Positions 16,444 through 25,268 of a stretch of DNA of 64,000 bases are shown one piece after another. Both the position numbers and the translations under genes were made by a program. Source of the stretch: Clavibacter sp. B3I6 (GTDB taxonomy: Bacteria; Actinomycetota; Actinomycetes; Actinomycetales; Microbacteriaceae); contig NZ_JAUSYL010000001.1 in the NCBI RefSeq assembly GCF_030816895.1, positions 124,001 through 188,000 on the forward strand, written 5' to 3'. The notes beneath the pieces were generated by a model. The model was given only the letters and a program-made list of their open reading frames with translations, did no database searches and was not told the origin of the DNA. How positions within the stretch are numbered: the stretch's first letter is position 1; each line of letters starts with the position of its first letter.

Positions 16444-17577
16444 GTGTCGAACAACCAGAACTACCTCGCCGTCATCAAGGTCGTCGGCATCGGCGGTGGC
16501 GGCGTGAACGCCGTCAACCGCATGATCGAGCTCGGTCTGCGGGGCGTGGAGTTCATCGCGATCAACACCGACGCGCAGGCGCTCCTCATGAGCGACGCCG
16601 ACGTGAAGCTCGACGTCGGCCGCGAGATCACCCGCGGCCTCGGCGCGGGCGCCGACCCCGAGGTCGGCCGTCGCGCCGCCGAGGACCACGCGGAGGAGAT
16701 CGAGGAGGCCCTCGCGGGCGCCGACATGGTCTTCGTCACCGCGGGCGAGGGCGGCGGCACCGGCACCGGCGGCGCGCCCGTCGTGGCCCGCATCGCCAAG
16801 TCGATCGGCGCGCTCACCATCGGCGTCGTCACGAAGCCGTTCGGCTTCGAGGGCAAGCGCCGCTCGGCGCAGGCTGAGCTCGGCGTCGCGACGCTGAAGA
16901 ACGAGGTCGACACGCTCATCGTCGTCCCGAACGACCGCCTGCTGGAGATCAGCGACCGCGGCATCAGCATGCTCGAGGCCTTCGCGACCGCCGACCAGGT
17001 GCTCCTCGCGGGCGTCCAGGGCATCACCGACCTCATCACCACCCCGGGCCTCATCAACCTCGACTTCGCCGACGTCAAGTCGGTCATGCAGGGCGCCGGA
17101 TCCGCCCTCATGGGCATCGGCTCCTCGCGCGGCGCCGACCGCTCCATCAAGGCCGCCGAGCTCGCGGTCGCGTCGCCCCTGCTCGAGGCGAGCATCGAGG
17201 GCGCGCACGGCGTGCTCCTCTCCATCCAGGGCGGTTCGAACCTCGGCATCTTCGAGATCAACGACGCGGCCAAGCTCGTGCAGGAGGCCGTGCACCCCGA
17301 GGCGAACATCATCTTCGGCGCGGTCATCGACGACACCCTCGGCGACGAGGTGCGCGTCACCGTCATCGCCGCCGGGTTCGACGGCGGCGAGCCGGCGTCC
17401 AAGGTCGAGAACCGCCGCAGCGGCTTCGTCGCCGCCGGCGGGGGAGCGGTCGCCGCTCCCGAGGCCGCCGCGCCCGCGCGTCCCCAGGCGGAGGCGCCCG
17501 TCGCGTCCGTCCCGGCGAGCGACCCGACGTTCGAGGACGACGGCGACGACCTGGACATCCCCGACTTCCTGAAGTGA
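16444..17577 (+). CDS. ftsZ: Cell division GTPase FtsZ
   Basis: FtsZ is the tubulin-like GTPase that forms the Z ring and recruits the divisome. The 377-residue protein has the nucleotide-binding GIGGGGVNAVN near the N-terminus, the tubulin signature GGGTGTG at about residues 105-111, the T7-loop region NLDFADVKSVM, a variable Ala/Pro linker from about residue 330, and the conserved C-terminal tail DDLDIPDFLK that docks SepF and other partners. The GTG start has GGAGG 6 nt upstream. The stop overlaps yggS as GTGA. Confidence 0.99.
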   Translation: MSNNQNYLAVIKVVGIGGGGVNAVNRMIELGLRGVEFIAINTDAQALLMSDADVKLDVGREITRGLGAGADPEVGRRAAEDHAEEIEEALAGADMVFVTAGEGGGTGTGGAPVVARIAKSIGALTIGVVTKPFGFEGKRRSAQAELGVATLKNEVDTLIVVPNDRLLEISDRGISMLEAFATADQVLLAGVQGITDLITTPGLINLDFADVKSVMQGAGSALMGIGSSRGADRSIKAAELAVASPLLEASIEGAHGVLLSIQGGSNLGIFEINDAAKLVQEAVHPEANIIFGAVIDDTLGDEVRVTVIAAGFDGGEPASKVENRRSGFVAAGGGAVAAPEAAAPARPQAEAPVASVPASDPTFEDDGDDLDIPDFLK

Positions 17578-18305
17578 CGGACGCCCCGCTGGCAGGCGGC
17601 GCCCCGGCGTCCGGTGCCCACCCCGACGACGCCCACCCGGGACTCGCCGAGCGGTGGGCGTCCGTGCAGGCGGACATCGCCGACGGGATCCGCGAGGCCG
17701 GCCGTCGCCCGGAGGAGGTGACGACGATCGTCGTCACCAAGTTCCAGCCCGTGTCGCTCCTCCGCGCGCTCGTCGACCTCGGCGTGCGCGACCTCGGCGA
17801 GAGCCGCCACCAGGAGGCGCAGGGGAAGGCCGCCGAGCTCGACGGCCGGGGTGTCGCCTGGCACTTCGTCGGCCAGCTCCAGGGCAAGAAGGCGCGCCAG
17901 GTGCGGCGCTACGCGTCGGCGATCCACTCGGTCGACCGCCCGTCCCTCGTGGACGCCCTGTCCTCCGACGACGAGGAGACCCGCGTCTTCCTGCAGGTCA
18001 ACCTCACCGAGGACCCGGCGCGCGGCGGCGTGCGCCCCGAGGAGGCGGAGGCCCTCGCGGAGCACGCGGCAGCCGCGGCGGGGATCCGCGTCCTCGGCGT
18101 CATGGCGGTCGCACCCGACGACGGCGAGCCGCGTCGGGCGTTCGCGCGCCTGCGCGGCATCTCCGACGACGTGCGCCGCATCCTGCCCCAGGCGGGCGCG
18201 ATCTCGGCGGGCATGTCGGGCGACCTCCGCGAGGCGCTGCTCGAGGGCGCGACACACCTTCGGATCGGGTCGGCAATCACGGGAAAGCGACCCGGCGGCC
18301 CTTAA
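17574..18305 (+). CDS. yggS: YggS-family pyridoxal phosphate homeostasis protein
   Basis: A 243-residue single-domain PLP-binding protein of the YggS/PROSC family, which buffers free PLP and affects amino-acid metabolism; it has no established enzymatic activity. The PLP lysine is in VVTKFQP (Lys56); GESRHQEAQ, WHFVGQLQGKK, HSVDRPSL and the C-terminal SAGMSGDLREA and LRIGSAI motifs are all present. The GTG start overlaps the ftsZ stop by four bases. Its place between ftsZ and sepF is typical of Actinobacteria and Firmicutes. The laccase-domain gene (yfiH-like) often found just before it is absent. Confidence 0.93.
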   Translation: MTDAPLAGGAPASGAHPDDAHPGLAERWASVQADIADGIREAGRRPEEVTTIVVTKFQPVSLLRALVDLGVRDLGESRHQEAQGKAAELDGRGVAWHFVGQLQGKKARQVRRYASAIHSVDRPSLVDALSSDDEETRVFLQVNLTEDPARGGVRPEEAEALAEHAAAAAGIRVLGVMAVAPDDGEPRRAFARLRGISDDVRRILPQAGAISAGMSGDLREALLEGATHLRIGSAITGKRPGGP

Positions 18306-18352
18306 TGTCGGGAGTGCGGTCCGGTTCGGAGGCCGACCCGGAAAGAGGAATG

Positions 18353-18850
18353 ATGGCCAACCCACTTCGCAAGACCATGGTGTACCTGGGACTCGCCGAC
18401 GAGGAGCTCGACTACCCGCAGCAGCAGCAGCCCGCGCAGCCGCAGCAGTCGCCCGTCCAGGCCGTCCCGGCGCCCGCCCCCGCTCCCCAGCAGCAGCAGG
18501 CGAAGCGCGCACCCGTGACCCCCCTGCACAAGAGCTCGACCACCACAAGGAATGCGGCGCCGGCTGAAATGAACGAGATCCTCACCGTCCACCCCAAGGC
18601 CTACAAGGACGCCCAGGTCATCGCCGAGAACTTCCGCGAGGGCGTCCCGGTCATCATCAACCTGTCGCAGATGACGGACGACGACGCACGCCGCCTCATC
18701 GACTTCGCGAGCGGCCTCTCCATCGGCCTCTACGGCAAGATCGAGCGCGTCACCGCCAAGGTCTTCCTGCTGTCGCCGTCGCACGTCGCGATCTCCGGCG
18801 AGCAGTCGGCCACCGAGGCCGAGGTCGAGGCCTCCTTCTTCGGACGCTGA
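18353..18850 (+). CDS. sepF: Z-ring membrane anchor SepF
   Basis: SepF tethers FtsZ to the membrane and is the main early Z-ring anchor in Actinobacteria, which lack FtsA. The 165-residue protein starts with a short amphipathic helix (MANPLRKTMVYLGLAD), then a Gln/Pro-rich linker at about residues 23-55, and the SepF core from TVHPKAYKDAQVIAENF through VIINLSQM and SGLSIGLYGKIERV to VAISGE. The second of two tandem ATGs (18353) is preferred because AAAGAGGA lies at a better distance. It follows yggS closely and precedes a strong hairpin. Confidence 0.95.
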   Translation: MANPLRKTMVYLGLADEELDYPQQQQPAQPQQSPVQAVPAPAPAPQQQQAKRAPVTPLHKSSTTTRNAAPAEMNEILTVHPKAYKDAQVIAENFREGVPVIINLSQMTDDDARRLIDFASGLSIGLYGKIERVTAKVFLLSPSHVAISGEQSATEAEVEASFFGR

Positions 18851-18869
18851 TCCGAGCACGCCCCGCGTG

Positions 18870-18909
18870 ATGGCGGGCGCCGACGGGTTCTCCCATCGGC
18901 GCCCGCCAT
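18870..18909 (+). terminator. 14-bp perfect hairpin between sepF and yggT
   Basis: ATGGCGGGCGCCGA (18870-18883) is perfectly complementary to TCGGCGCCCGCCAT (18896-18909) with a 12-base loop. It ends the sepF transcript and lies directly upstream of the yggT promoter element. Confidence 0.8.
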
Positions 18910-18912
18910 ACT
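18907..18912 (+). promoter_or_regulatory. -10 element of yggT (leaderless type)
   Basis: CATACT ends 7 nt before the yggT GTG and no ribosome binding site is present. The element overlaps the right arm of the hairpin. Consensus match is weaker than at the other leaderless candidates. Confidence 0.35.
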
Positions 18913-18919
18913 TGTCGGT

Positions 18920-19219
18920 GTGATCATCGTCAACATCGTCGCCACCGTCCTGTGGTTCGCCCTCCTCGCGTTCATCGTCTGCATGTGGGGCCGGTTCGTC
19001 CTCGACCTGGTGCAGTCGCTGTCCCGGCAGTGGCGTCCGCGCGGCGCGATGCTCATCGTGGCGGAGGCGTCGTACACGGTCACCGACCCGCCCATCGGCT
19101 TCGTCCGCCGCCTCATCCCGCCGCTGCGCCTCGGTCCGGTCGCGCTCGACTTCGGCTGGATGATCACGATGCTCGTGGCGATCATCCTGTTCAACGTCGC
19201 GAGCGGCCTCATGCGCTGA
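18920..19219 (+). CDS. YggT family membrane protein
   Basis: A 99-residue YggT family protein with two membrane helices (about residues 2-24 and 75-96) separated by a loop containing the conserved SYTVTDPPIGFVRRLIPP-type motif, here VTDPPIGFVRRLIPP. The family is linked to division and osmotic tolerance in some bacteria, and in Actinobacteria it sits between sepF and divIVA, as here. The GTG start lies 10 nt after the hairpin with no visible ribosome binding site, suggesting leaderless translation from its own promoter. Confidence 0.9.
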   Translation: MIIVNIVATVLWFALLAFIVCMWGRFVLDLVQSLSRQWRPRGAMLIVAEASYTVTDPPIGFVRRLIPPLRLGPVALDFGWMITMLVAIILFNVASGLMR

Positions 19220-19358
19220 CGCCCGCCTGGCGCATCCGTCGATCCGCGTTCCGGTCCCCGGAGCCATGCGATCCGCTGATAGCGTTGGGTCGCACGTTGT
19301 CCCGAATCCCCGTCCGCTCCGGCGGACCCCGCTCTACGCACAAAAGAGGTGGCAGGCC

Positions 19359-20033
19359 ATGGCTCTCACTCCTGAAGACGTCGTCAACAAGCGTTTCCAG
19401 CCGACCAAGTTCCGCGAGGGATACGACCAGGACGAGGTCGACGACTTCCTGGACGAGGTGGTCGTCGAGCTGCGCCGCCTCCACCAGGAGAACGAGGAGC
19501 TGCGCCAGCGCCTCAGCTCGGGCGACTCCGCCCCGGCCGCGACCTCGGTCATCGACACCCCCGCTCCCGCGCCCGCCGCGGTCGAGCAGGCCCCCGTCGT
19601 CGCCGAGCCCGAGCCGACCCCCGAGCCCGAGCCCGTTCCGGCCCCCGTCGTCGCGCAGGCCCCCGTCGCCTCGGCCCCCGTCGTCTCCTCGGACGACGAC
19701 GACGAGGAGACCTCCAGCACCAGCAGCCTCCTCAAGCTCGCCCGCAAGCTCCACGAGGAGCACGTCCGCGAGGGCATCGAGAAGCGCGACGCGCTCGTCG
19801 CCGAGGCGCACGCCACCGCCGCGCGCATCGCCGCCGAGGCCGAGGCCGAGCAGCGCTCGAAGACCGCCGTCCTCGAGAAGGAGCGCCAGGTCCTCGAGGG
19901 ACGCATCGACGAGCTCCGCACGTTCGAGCGCGAGTACCGCACGAAGCTCAAGGGCTACATCGAGGGCCAGCTCCGCGAGCTCGACGCCTCCGGTTCCAGC
20001 GAGGCGCCCGCCACCGCCTCGTTCGGCAGCTAG
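19359..20033 (+). CDS. divIVA: Polar growth and division-site protein DivIVA (Wag31)
   Basis: DivIVA recognises curved membrane at poles and septa and directs polar growth in Actinobacteria. The 224-residue protein begins with the conserved MALTPEDVVNKRFQPTKFRE segment and GYDQDEVDDFLDEV, then the first coiled coil. Residues about 52-110 are a Pro/Ala/Glu-rich low-complexity spacer, and a long second coiled coil (about 120-210) ends with RTKLKGYIEGQLREL. The ATG at 19359 is set by AGAGG 9 nt upstream and the family N-terminus. A very strong terminator follows. Confidence 0.97.
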   Translation: MALTPEDVVNKRFQPTKFREGYDQDEVDDFLDEVVVELRRLHQENEELRQRLSSGDSAPAATSVIDTPAPAPAAVEQAPVVAEPEPTPEPEPVPAPVVAQAPVASAPVVSSDDDDEETSSTSSLLKLARKLHEEHVREGIEKRDALVAEAHATAARIAAEAEAEQRSKTAVLEKERQVLEGRIDELRTFEREYRTKLKGYIEGQLRELDASGSSEAPATASFGS

Positions 20034-20054
20034 CACGCACCACCCGCTCGCCTG

Positions 20055-20105
20055 ACGGCGACGCGGGACCCGGCTCCGAGGAGCCACGGGGTCCCGCGTC
20101 GCCGT
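20055..20105 (+). terminator. 17-bp perfect hairpin terminator after divIVA
   Basis: ACGGCGACGCGGGACCC (20055-20071) pairs without mismatch with GGGTCCCGCGTCGCCGT (20089-20105) around a 17-base loop that has its own GGCTCC/GGAGCC stem. It is the strongest hairpin in the window and marks the end of the dcw block. Confidence 0.85.
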
Positions 20106-20162
20106 CGTCGTTCTCCCGGGCGCCGCCGCGCCCGACCGCCCCCGCACCGGAAGAGGTCCCCG

Positions 20163-21080
20163 ATGGAGCACCGCACCCTCCCCGTCCCCGACGGGCTCGA
20201 CGGGCAGCGCGTCGACGCGGGCCTCGCCCGCCTCCTCGGCTTCTCCCGCAGCTTCGCGGCCGAGGTGGCGGAGTCGGGCGGCGTGACGCAGGACGGCCGG
20301 GAGGCCGGCAAGTCCGACCGGCTCGTCGGCGGATCCATGCTCGCCGTGAGCTGGCAGCCCAAGCGGGAGCCGTCGGTCGTGCCGCTCGCGGTGCCCGACC
20401 TCGGGATCGTGCACGACGACGACGACATCGTCGTGGTCGACAAGCCGGTCGGCGTCGCCGCGCACCCCAGCGTCGGCTGGACGGGGCCGACCGTGCTCGG
20501 CGCGCTGGCCGCCGCCGGGTTCCGCCTCAGCACGTCGGGCGCCGAGGAGCGCCAGGGCATCGTGCACCGCCTCGACGCGGGCACGAGCGGGCTCATGGTG
20601 GTGGCCAAGACGGAGCGCGCCTACACGGAGCTGAAGCGCCAGTTCCACGACCGGGAGGTCGAGAAGGTCTACCACGCGGTGGTCCAGGGCCACCCGGACC
20701 CGCTCGCCGGCACCATCGACGCGCCCATCGGCCGGCACCCCCGGAGCGACTGGAAGTTCGCGGTCACGGCGGACGGCAAGGCGTCGGTCACGCACTACGA
20801 GACGCTCGAGGCCTTCCGGCGCGCGGCGCTGCTCGAGGTGCACCTGGAGACCGGCCGCACCCACCAGATCCGCGTGCACATGGCGGCGCAGCGCCACCCC
20901 TGCGTGGGCGACGCCATGTACGGCGCCGACCCCACGCTCTCCGCGCAGCTCGACCTCCACCGGCAGTGGCTGCATGCGATGCGGCTCGAGATCACGCACC
21001 CCGCCACGGGTGACCGCGCGTCCTTCTCGAGCTCCTACCCGGCCGACCTGCAGCACGCCCTCGACGTCCTCCGCGACTGA
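20163..21080 (+). CDS. rluD: RluD-type rRNA pseudouridine synthase
   Basis: A 305-residue RluA/RluD family pseudouridine synthase, expected to modify helix 69 of 23S rRNA. An N-terminal S4-like RNA-binding domain (residues about 12-70) precedes the catalytic domain, in which the nucleophilic Asp lies in HRLDAGTSG; ETGRTHQIRVHMAA and DAMYGAD follow. ATG 20163 has GAAGAGG upstream. In many Actinobacteria lspA lies between divIVA and rluD; it is missing here, where only 129 bases separate the two genes. Confidence 0.93.
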   Translation: MEHRTLPVPDGLDGQRVDAGLARLLGFSRSFAAEVAESGGVTQDGREAGKSDRLVGGSMLAVSWQPKREPSVVPLAVPDLGIVHDDDDIVVVDKPVGVAAHPSVGWTGPTVLGALAAAGFRLSTSGAEERQGIVHRLDAGTSGLMVVAKTERAYTELKRQFHDREVEKVYHAVVQGHPDPLAGTIDAPIGRHPRSDWKFAVTADGKASVTHYETLEAFRRAALLEVHLETGRTHQIRVHMAAQRHPCVGDAMYGADPTLSAQLDLHRQWLHAMRLEITHPATGDRASFSSSYPADLQHALDVLRD

Positions 21081-21092
21081 CGCGCGACACGC

Positions 21093-21108
21093 CCGCGGGC
21101 CCCCGCGG
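21093..21108 (+). terminator. Short GC-rich hairpin after rluD
   Basis: CCGCGGG (21093-21099) and CCCGCGG (21102-21108) form a 7-bp stem with a two-base loop, just upstream of the probable dnaE -10 TATGAT at 21117-21122. Confidence 0.4.
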
Positions 21109-21116
21109 AGCCTGCC

Positions 21117-21122
21117 TATGAT
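21117..21122 (+). promoter_or_regulatory. -10 element of dnaE
   Basis: TATGAT, a near-consensus -10, lies 35 nt before the dnaE GTG, giving a short leader with the AGAAGAG ribosome binding site. No good -35 is visible. Confidence 0.5.
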
Positions 21123-21157
21123 GGCCACACCCTCGACACCACCAGCAGAAGAGACCC

Positions 21158-24100
21158 GTGCCCCGCAACGACTCGTTCGTCCACCTCCACGTCCACAGCG
21201 AGTACTCGATGCTCGACGGAGCCGCCCGCGTCGGCCCGCTCGTGCAGGCGGCGGCCGAGCAGAGGATGCCGGCCGTCGCGATCACCGACCACGGCAACGT
21301 GTTCGGCGCGTTCGACTTCTGGAAGCAGGCGAAGAACGCGGGCGTGAAGCCCATCATCGGCACCGAGGCGTACATCACGCCCGGCACGCACCGCGGCGAC
21401 CGCACGCGCATCCGCTGGGGCAACGGCGGCCAGGACGACGTCTCCGGATCCGGCGCCTACACGCACCTCACGATGCTCGCCGAGACCACGGAGGGCATGC
21501 ACAACCTCTTCCGCCTGTCGTCGCGCGCCTCGCTCGAGGGCTACTACTTCAAGCCCCGCATGGACCGCGAGCTGCTCAGCACGTACGCGAAGGGCCTCAT
21601 CGCCACGACGGGCTGCCCGTCGGGCGAGGTGCAGACCCGGCTCCGCCTCGGCCAGTACGACGAGGCCGTGAAGGCCGCGAGCGACTTCCGGGACATCTTC
21701 GGGGCGGGCAACTACTTCTGCGAGATCATGGACCACGGCCTCGGCATCGAGCGCCGGATCATGAGCGACCTCCTCCGCCTCGCGAAGGACCTCGACCTCC
21801 CGCTCGTCGCCACGAACGACCTGCACTACACGCACGAGCACGACGCGACGAGCCACGCGGCGCTCCTCTGCGTCCAGTCCGGCACCACGCTCGACGACCC
21901 CAACCGGTTCAAGTTCGACGCCGACGAGTTCTACCTGAAGACCGCGCAGCAGATGCGGCACCTCTTCCGCGACCACGAGGACGCGTGCGACAACACGCTC
22001 CTCATCGCCGAGCGGTGCGACGTGCAGTTCAACGAGTCCGCGAACTACATGCCGCGGTACCCCGTGCCCGAGGGCGAGAGCGAGCAGACCTGGTTCGTGA
22101 AGGAGGTCGAGCGCGGCCTCGTCCGGCGCTACCCGCGCGGCTTCTCGGACGACGTGCGGAAGCGCGCGGACTACGAGGTCGGCGTCATCGCGCAGATGGG
22201 GTTCCCGGGGTACTTCCTCGTCGTCGCGGACTTCATCGCCTGGTCCCGGGAGAACGGGATCCGCGTGGGCCCCGGCCGCGGATCCGGCGCCGGGTCGATG
22301 GTCGCCTACGCCATGGGGATCACCGACCTCGACCCGCTGCAGCACGGCCTCCTCTTCGAGCGGTTCCTCAACCCGGACCGCGTCTCCATGCCCGACTTCG
22401 ACGTCGACTTCGACGACCGTCGCCGCGGCGAGGTCATCCGGTACGTGACCGACAAGTACGGCGACGAGCGCGTGGCGCAGATCGTCACCTACGGCACCAT
22501 CAAGGCCAAGCAGGCGCTCAAGGACTCCAGCCGCGTGCTGGGCTACCCCTTCTCCATGGGCGACAAGCTCACGAAGGCCATGCCGCCCGCCATCATGGGC
22601 AAGGACATCCCGCTCTCCGGCATCCTCGACACCGACCACCCGCGCTACCGCGAGGCCGGAGACTTCCGCGAGGTGCTCGCGATGGACCCCGAGGCGCAGA
22701 AGGTCTTCGAGACCGCGCAGGGCATCGAGAACCTCAAGCGCCAGTGGGGCGTGCACGCGGCCGGCGTCATCATGTCGAGCGAGCCGCTCATCGACATCAT
22801 CCCGATCATGAAGCGGGAGCAGGACGGCCAGATCGTCACGCAGTTCGACTACCCCGCGTGCGAGTCGCTCGGCCTCATCAAGATGGACTTCCTGGGGCTG
22901 CGGAACCTCACGATCATCGACGACGCGCTCAACAACATCGAGTCGAACCGCGGCGAGAAGCTCGTGCTCGAGGACCTCGGCCTCGACGACCAGGGCGCGT
23001 ACGACCTCCTGGCCCGCGGCGACACCCTCGGCGTCTTCCAGCTCGACGGCGGCCCCATGCGCTCGCTCCTGCGCATGATGAAGCCGGACAACTTCGAGGA
23101 CATCTCGGCCGTCATCGCGCTGTACCGACCGGGCCCCATGGGCGCCAACTCCCACACGAACTACGCGCTGCGGAAGAACGGGCTGCAGGAGATCACGCCC
23201 ATCCACCCGGAGCTCGAGGAGCCGCTCCGCGAGGTGCTCGGCACCACGCACGGCCTCATCGTGTACCAGGAGCAGGTGATGTCGGTCGCGCAGAAGCTCG
23301 CGGGCTTCACGCTCGCGCAGGCCGACCTCCTCCGCCGCGCCATGGGCAAGAAGAAGAAGTCGGAGCTCGACAAGCAGTTCGCCGGCTTCTCGCAGGGCAT
23401 GCTCGACAACGGCTACTCCATGGCCGCGGTGAAGGCGCTCTGGGACATCCTGCTGCCGTTCTCGGACTACGCGTTCAACAAGGCGCACTCCGCGGCGTAC
23501 GGCGTCGTGTCCTACTGGACCGCGTACCTCAAGGCGCACTACCCGGCCGAGTACATGGCCGCGCTCCTCACGAGCGTCGGCGACTCCAAGGACAAGATGG
23601 CGCTCTACCTCAACGAGTGCCGCCGCATGGGGATCAAGGTGCTGCCCCCCGACGTCAACGAGTCCATCGGGTTTTTCGCGGCAGCCGGATCCGACATCCG
23701 GTTCGGCCTCGGCGCCGTGCGGAACGTCGGCGCCAACGTGGTGGAGGCGCTCCGCGGCGCCCGCACCGAGCAGGGCGCGTTCGAGTCGTTCGACGACTTC
23801 CTCAAGAAGGTGCCGCTGCCCGTCGCCAACAAGCGCACGGTCGAGTCGCTCATCAAGGCCGGCGCGTTCGACTCGCTCGGCGACACCCGCCGCGCGCTGC
23901 TCGAGGTGCACGAGGGCATGATCGACGCCTCCGTGAGCGACAAGCGCGCGGCCATGAACGGCCAGGTCGGCTTCGACTTCGACAGCCTCTGGGACGAGCC
24001 GCAGCACGCGCGCAGGGTGCCCGAGCGGCCCGAGTGGGCGAAGCGCGACAAGCTCGCGTTCGAGCGGGAGATGCTCGGCCTCTACGTCTCGGACCACCCG

Positions 24101-24670
24101 CTGGCCGGGCTCGAGATCCCGCTGGCGAAGCTCGCGTCCACGGGGATCGCCGAGCTGCTGGCGACCGACGCGTCGATGGACGGCGAGACGGTGACGCTCG
24201 CGGGCCTCCTCACGAGCGTGCAGCACCGCACGGCCCGCAACTCCGGCAACCAGTACGGCATGGTGCAGCTCGAGGACTTCGGCGGCGAGATCACCTGCAT
24301 GTTCATGGGCAAGGCGTACCAGGAGTTCGCGCCGGCCCTGCAGGGCGACACCGTCGTGGTGATCCGCGGCCGGGTGTCGACGCGGGACGACGGCATGAAC
24401 ATCCACGCGTTCTCGATGTTCCAGCCCGACCTCGGCCAGAGCCTCGGCTCGGGCCCGCTCCTCATCAGCCTCGCCGAGAGCCGCGCCACGACCGAGACGG
24501 TCATGGGGCTCAACGACGTGCTGATCCGCCATGCGGGCGACACGGAGGTGCGGCTCCAGCTCGTGAAGGGCGAGAGCGGGCGGGTCTTCGAGATCCCGTT
24601 CCCGGTCACGGTGAGCGCCGACCTCTACGGCGAGCTCAAGTCGCTGCTCGGCCCGAACTGCCTGGGCTGA
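21158..24670 (+). CDS. dnaE: DNA polymerase III alpha subunit DnaE
   Basis: The replicative DNA polymerase catalytic subunit, 1170 residues, the normal length for DnaE1. The N-terminal PHP domain begins HLHVHSEYSMLDG with metal-binding histidines and contains AITDHGNVFG. The palm has GPGRGSGAGSMVAY and the catalytic acidic motif PDFDVDFDD at about residues 410-418, followed by VAQIVTYGTIKAK and GVHAAGVI. The C-terminal part contains a helix-hairpin-helix/tau-binding region and an OB fold (VTLAGLLTSVQ). The GTG start has AGAAGAG upstream. The gene is monocistronic and converges on the flavin reductase gene. Confidence 0.98.
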   Translation: MPRNDSFVHLHVHSEYSMLDGAARVGPLVQAAAEQRMPAVAITDHGNVFGAFDFWKQAKNAGVKPIIGTEAYITPGTHRGDRTRIRWGNGGQDDVSGSGAYTHLTMLAETTEGMHNLFRLSSRASLEGYYFKPRMDRELLSTYAKGLIATTGCPSGEVQTRLRLGQYDEAVKAASDFRDIFGAGNYFCEIMDHGLGIERRIMSDLLRLAKDLDLPLVATNDLHYTHEHDATSHAALLCVQSGTTLDDPNRFKFDADEFYLKTAQQMRHLFRDHEDACDNTLLIAERCDVQFNESANYMPRYPVPEGESEQTWFVKEVERGLVRRYPRGFSDDVRKRADYEVGVIAQMGFPGYFLVVADFIAWSRENGIRVGPGRGSGAGSMVAYAMGITDLDPLQHGLLFERFLNPDRVSMPDFDVDFDDRRRGEVIRYVTDKYGDERVAQIVTYGTIKAKQALKDSSRVLGYPFSMGDKLTKAMPPAIMGKDIPLSGILDTDHPRYREAGDFREVLAMDPEAQKVFETAQGIENLKRQWGVHAAGVIMSSEPLIDIIPIMKREQDGQIVTQFDYPACESLGLIKMDFLGLRNLTIIDDALNNIESNRGEKLVLEDLGLDDQGAYDLLARGDTLGVFQLDGGPMRSLLRMMKPDNFEDISAVIALYRPGPMGANSHTNYALRKNGLQEITPIHPELEEPLREVLGTTHGLIVYQEQVMSVAQKLAGFTLAQADLLRRAMGKKKKSELDKQFAGFSQGMLDNGYSMAAVKALWDILLPFSDYAFNKAHSAAYGVVSYWTAYLKAHYPAEYMAALLTSVGDSKDKMALYLNECRRMGIKVLPPDVNESIGFFAAAGSDIRFGLGAVRNVGANVVEALRGARTEQGAFESFDDFLKKVPLPVANKRTVESLIKAGAFDSLGDTRRALLEVHEGMIDASVSDKRAAMNGQVGFDFDSLWDEPQHARRVPERPEWAKRDKLAFEREMLGLYVSDHPLAGLEIPLAKLASTGIAELLATDASMDGETVTLAGLLTSVQHRTARNSGNQYGMVQLEDFGGEITCMFMGKAYQEFAPALQGDTVVVIRGRVSTRDDGMNIHAFSMFQPDLGQSLGSGPLLISLAESRATTETVMGLNDVLIRHAGDTEVRLQLVKGESGRVFEIPFPVTVSADLYGELKSLLGPNCLG

Positions 24671-24695
24671 CCCGTCCCGCCGCGGCTGCCGGCCG

Positions 24696-25211
24696 TCAGG
24701 CGTCGGCGCCCGGACGCAGGTAGCGCCGCGCGTGGTACACGAGCGGGTCGTCGTCCGCGCCGGGGCCGCCGTCCTCGACGCGCACGACCACCAGGATCGC
24801 GTCGTGCACGTGCACGCGCTCGACGATCCGGGCGACGAGGAGCGCCGTGCCGCCCGCGAGCACGGGCAGGCCGTGCGGGCCGGGGGACCAGTGGTCGCCG
24901 GCGAAGCGCTCGGCCGCCGGGCCGCTGAGCCGCTCCGCGAGGTGCCGGTCGCGCGCGCCCAGCACGTGGATGGCGACGTGCTCGGCGACCGCCAGGGCCG
25001 CCGCGCTCGACGCGGTGCGCGCGAGGCTGAAGCTCGCGAGCGGCGGATCCGCCGAGACGGAGGCGAGCGAGGTCGCCGTGAACCCGACGGGGGAGCCGGA
25101 GGCGTCCCGCGTCGTGACGACCGCGACGCCCGCGGCATGGCGTCGGAACGCCGCGCGGAAGGCGGCCTGCCCGGGGGCCTCGGCGAGGGTGGTGACGGGA
25201 TGCGCGTCCAT
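24696..25211 (-). CDS. Flavin reductase-like (FMN-binding split barrel) protein
   Basis: A 171-residue protein of the flavin reductase-like family, which reduces FMN or FAD with NAD(P)H, often to supply a partner monooxygenase. The pattern FRRHAAGVAVVTT, the GFTATSLASVSADPPLASFSL core (quoted as GFTATSLASVSADPP) and HVHDAILVVVRV is typical. No monooxygenase is nearby, so the partner is unknown. ATG 25211 is the first in-frame start after the divergent hisD promoter. It is convergent with dnaE with a gap of only 25 bases and no clear terminator. Confidence 0.85.
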   Translation of the reverse strand: MDAHPVTTLAEAPGQAAFRAAFRRHAAGVAVVTTRDASGSPVGFTATSLASVSADPPLASFSLARTASSAAALAVAEHVAIHVLGARDRHLAERLSGPAAERFAGDHWSPGPHGLPVLAGGTALLVARIVERVHVHDAILVVVRVEDGGPGADDDPLVYHARRYLRPGADA

Positions 25212-25253
25212 GCCGGAGACGCTAGCCGCCGGATCCCCCAGGCGCCCGCTCGG

Positions 25254-25259
25254 TAGACT
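25254..25259 (+). promoter_or_regulatory. -10 element of hisD
   Basis: TAGACT ends 9 nt before the first hisD ATG (12 nt before the second). The expected start point falls within a few bases of the start codon, so the mRNA has little or no leader. Confidence 0.45.
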
Positions 25260-25268
25260 TCCGGAGTC

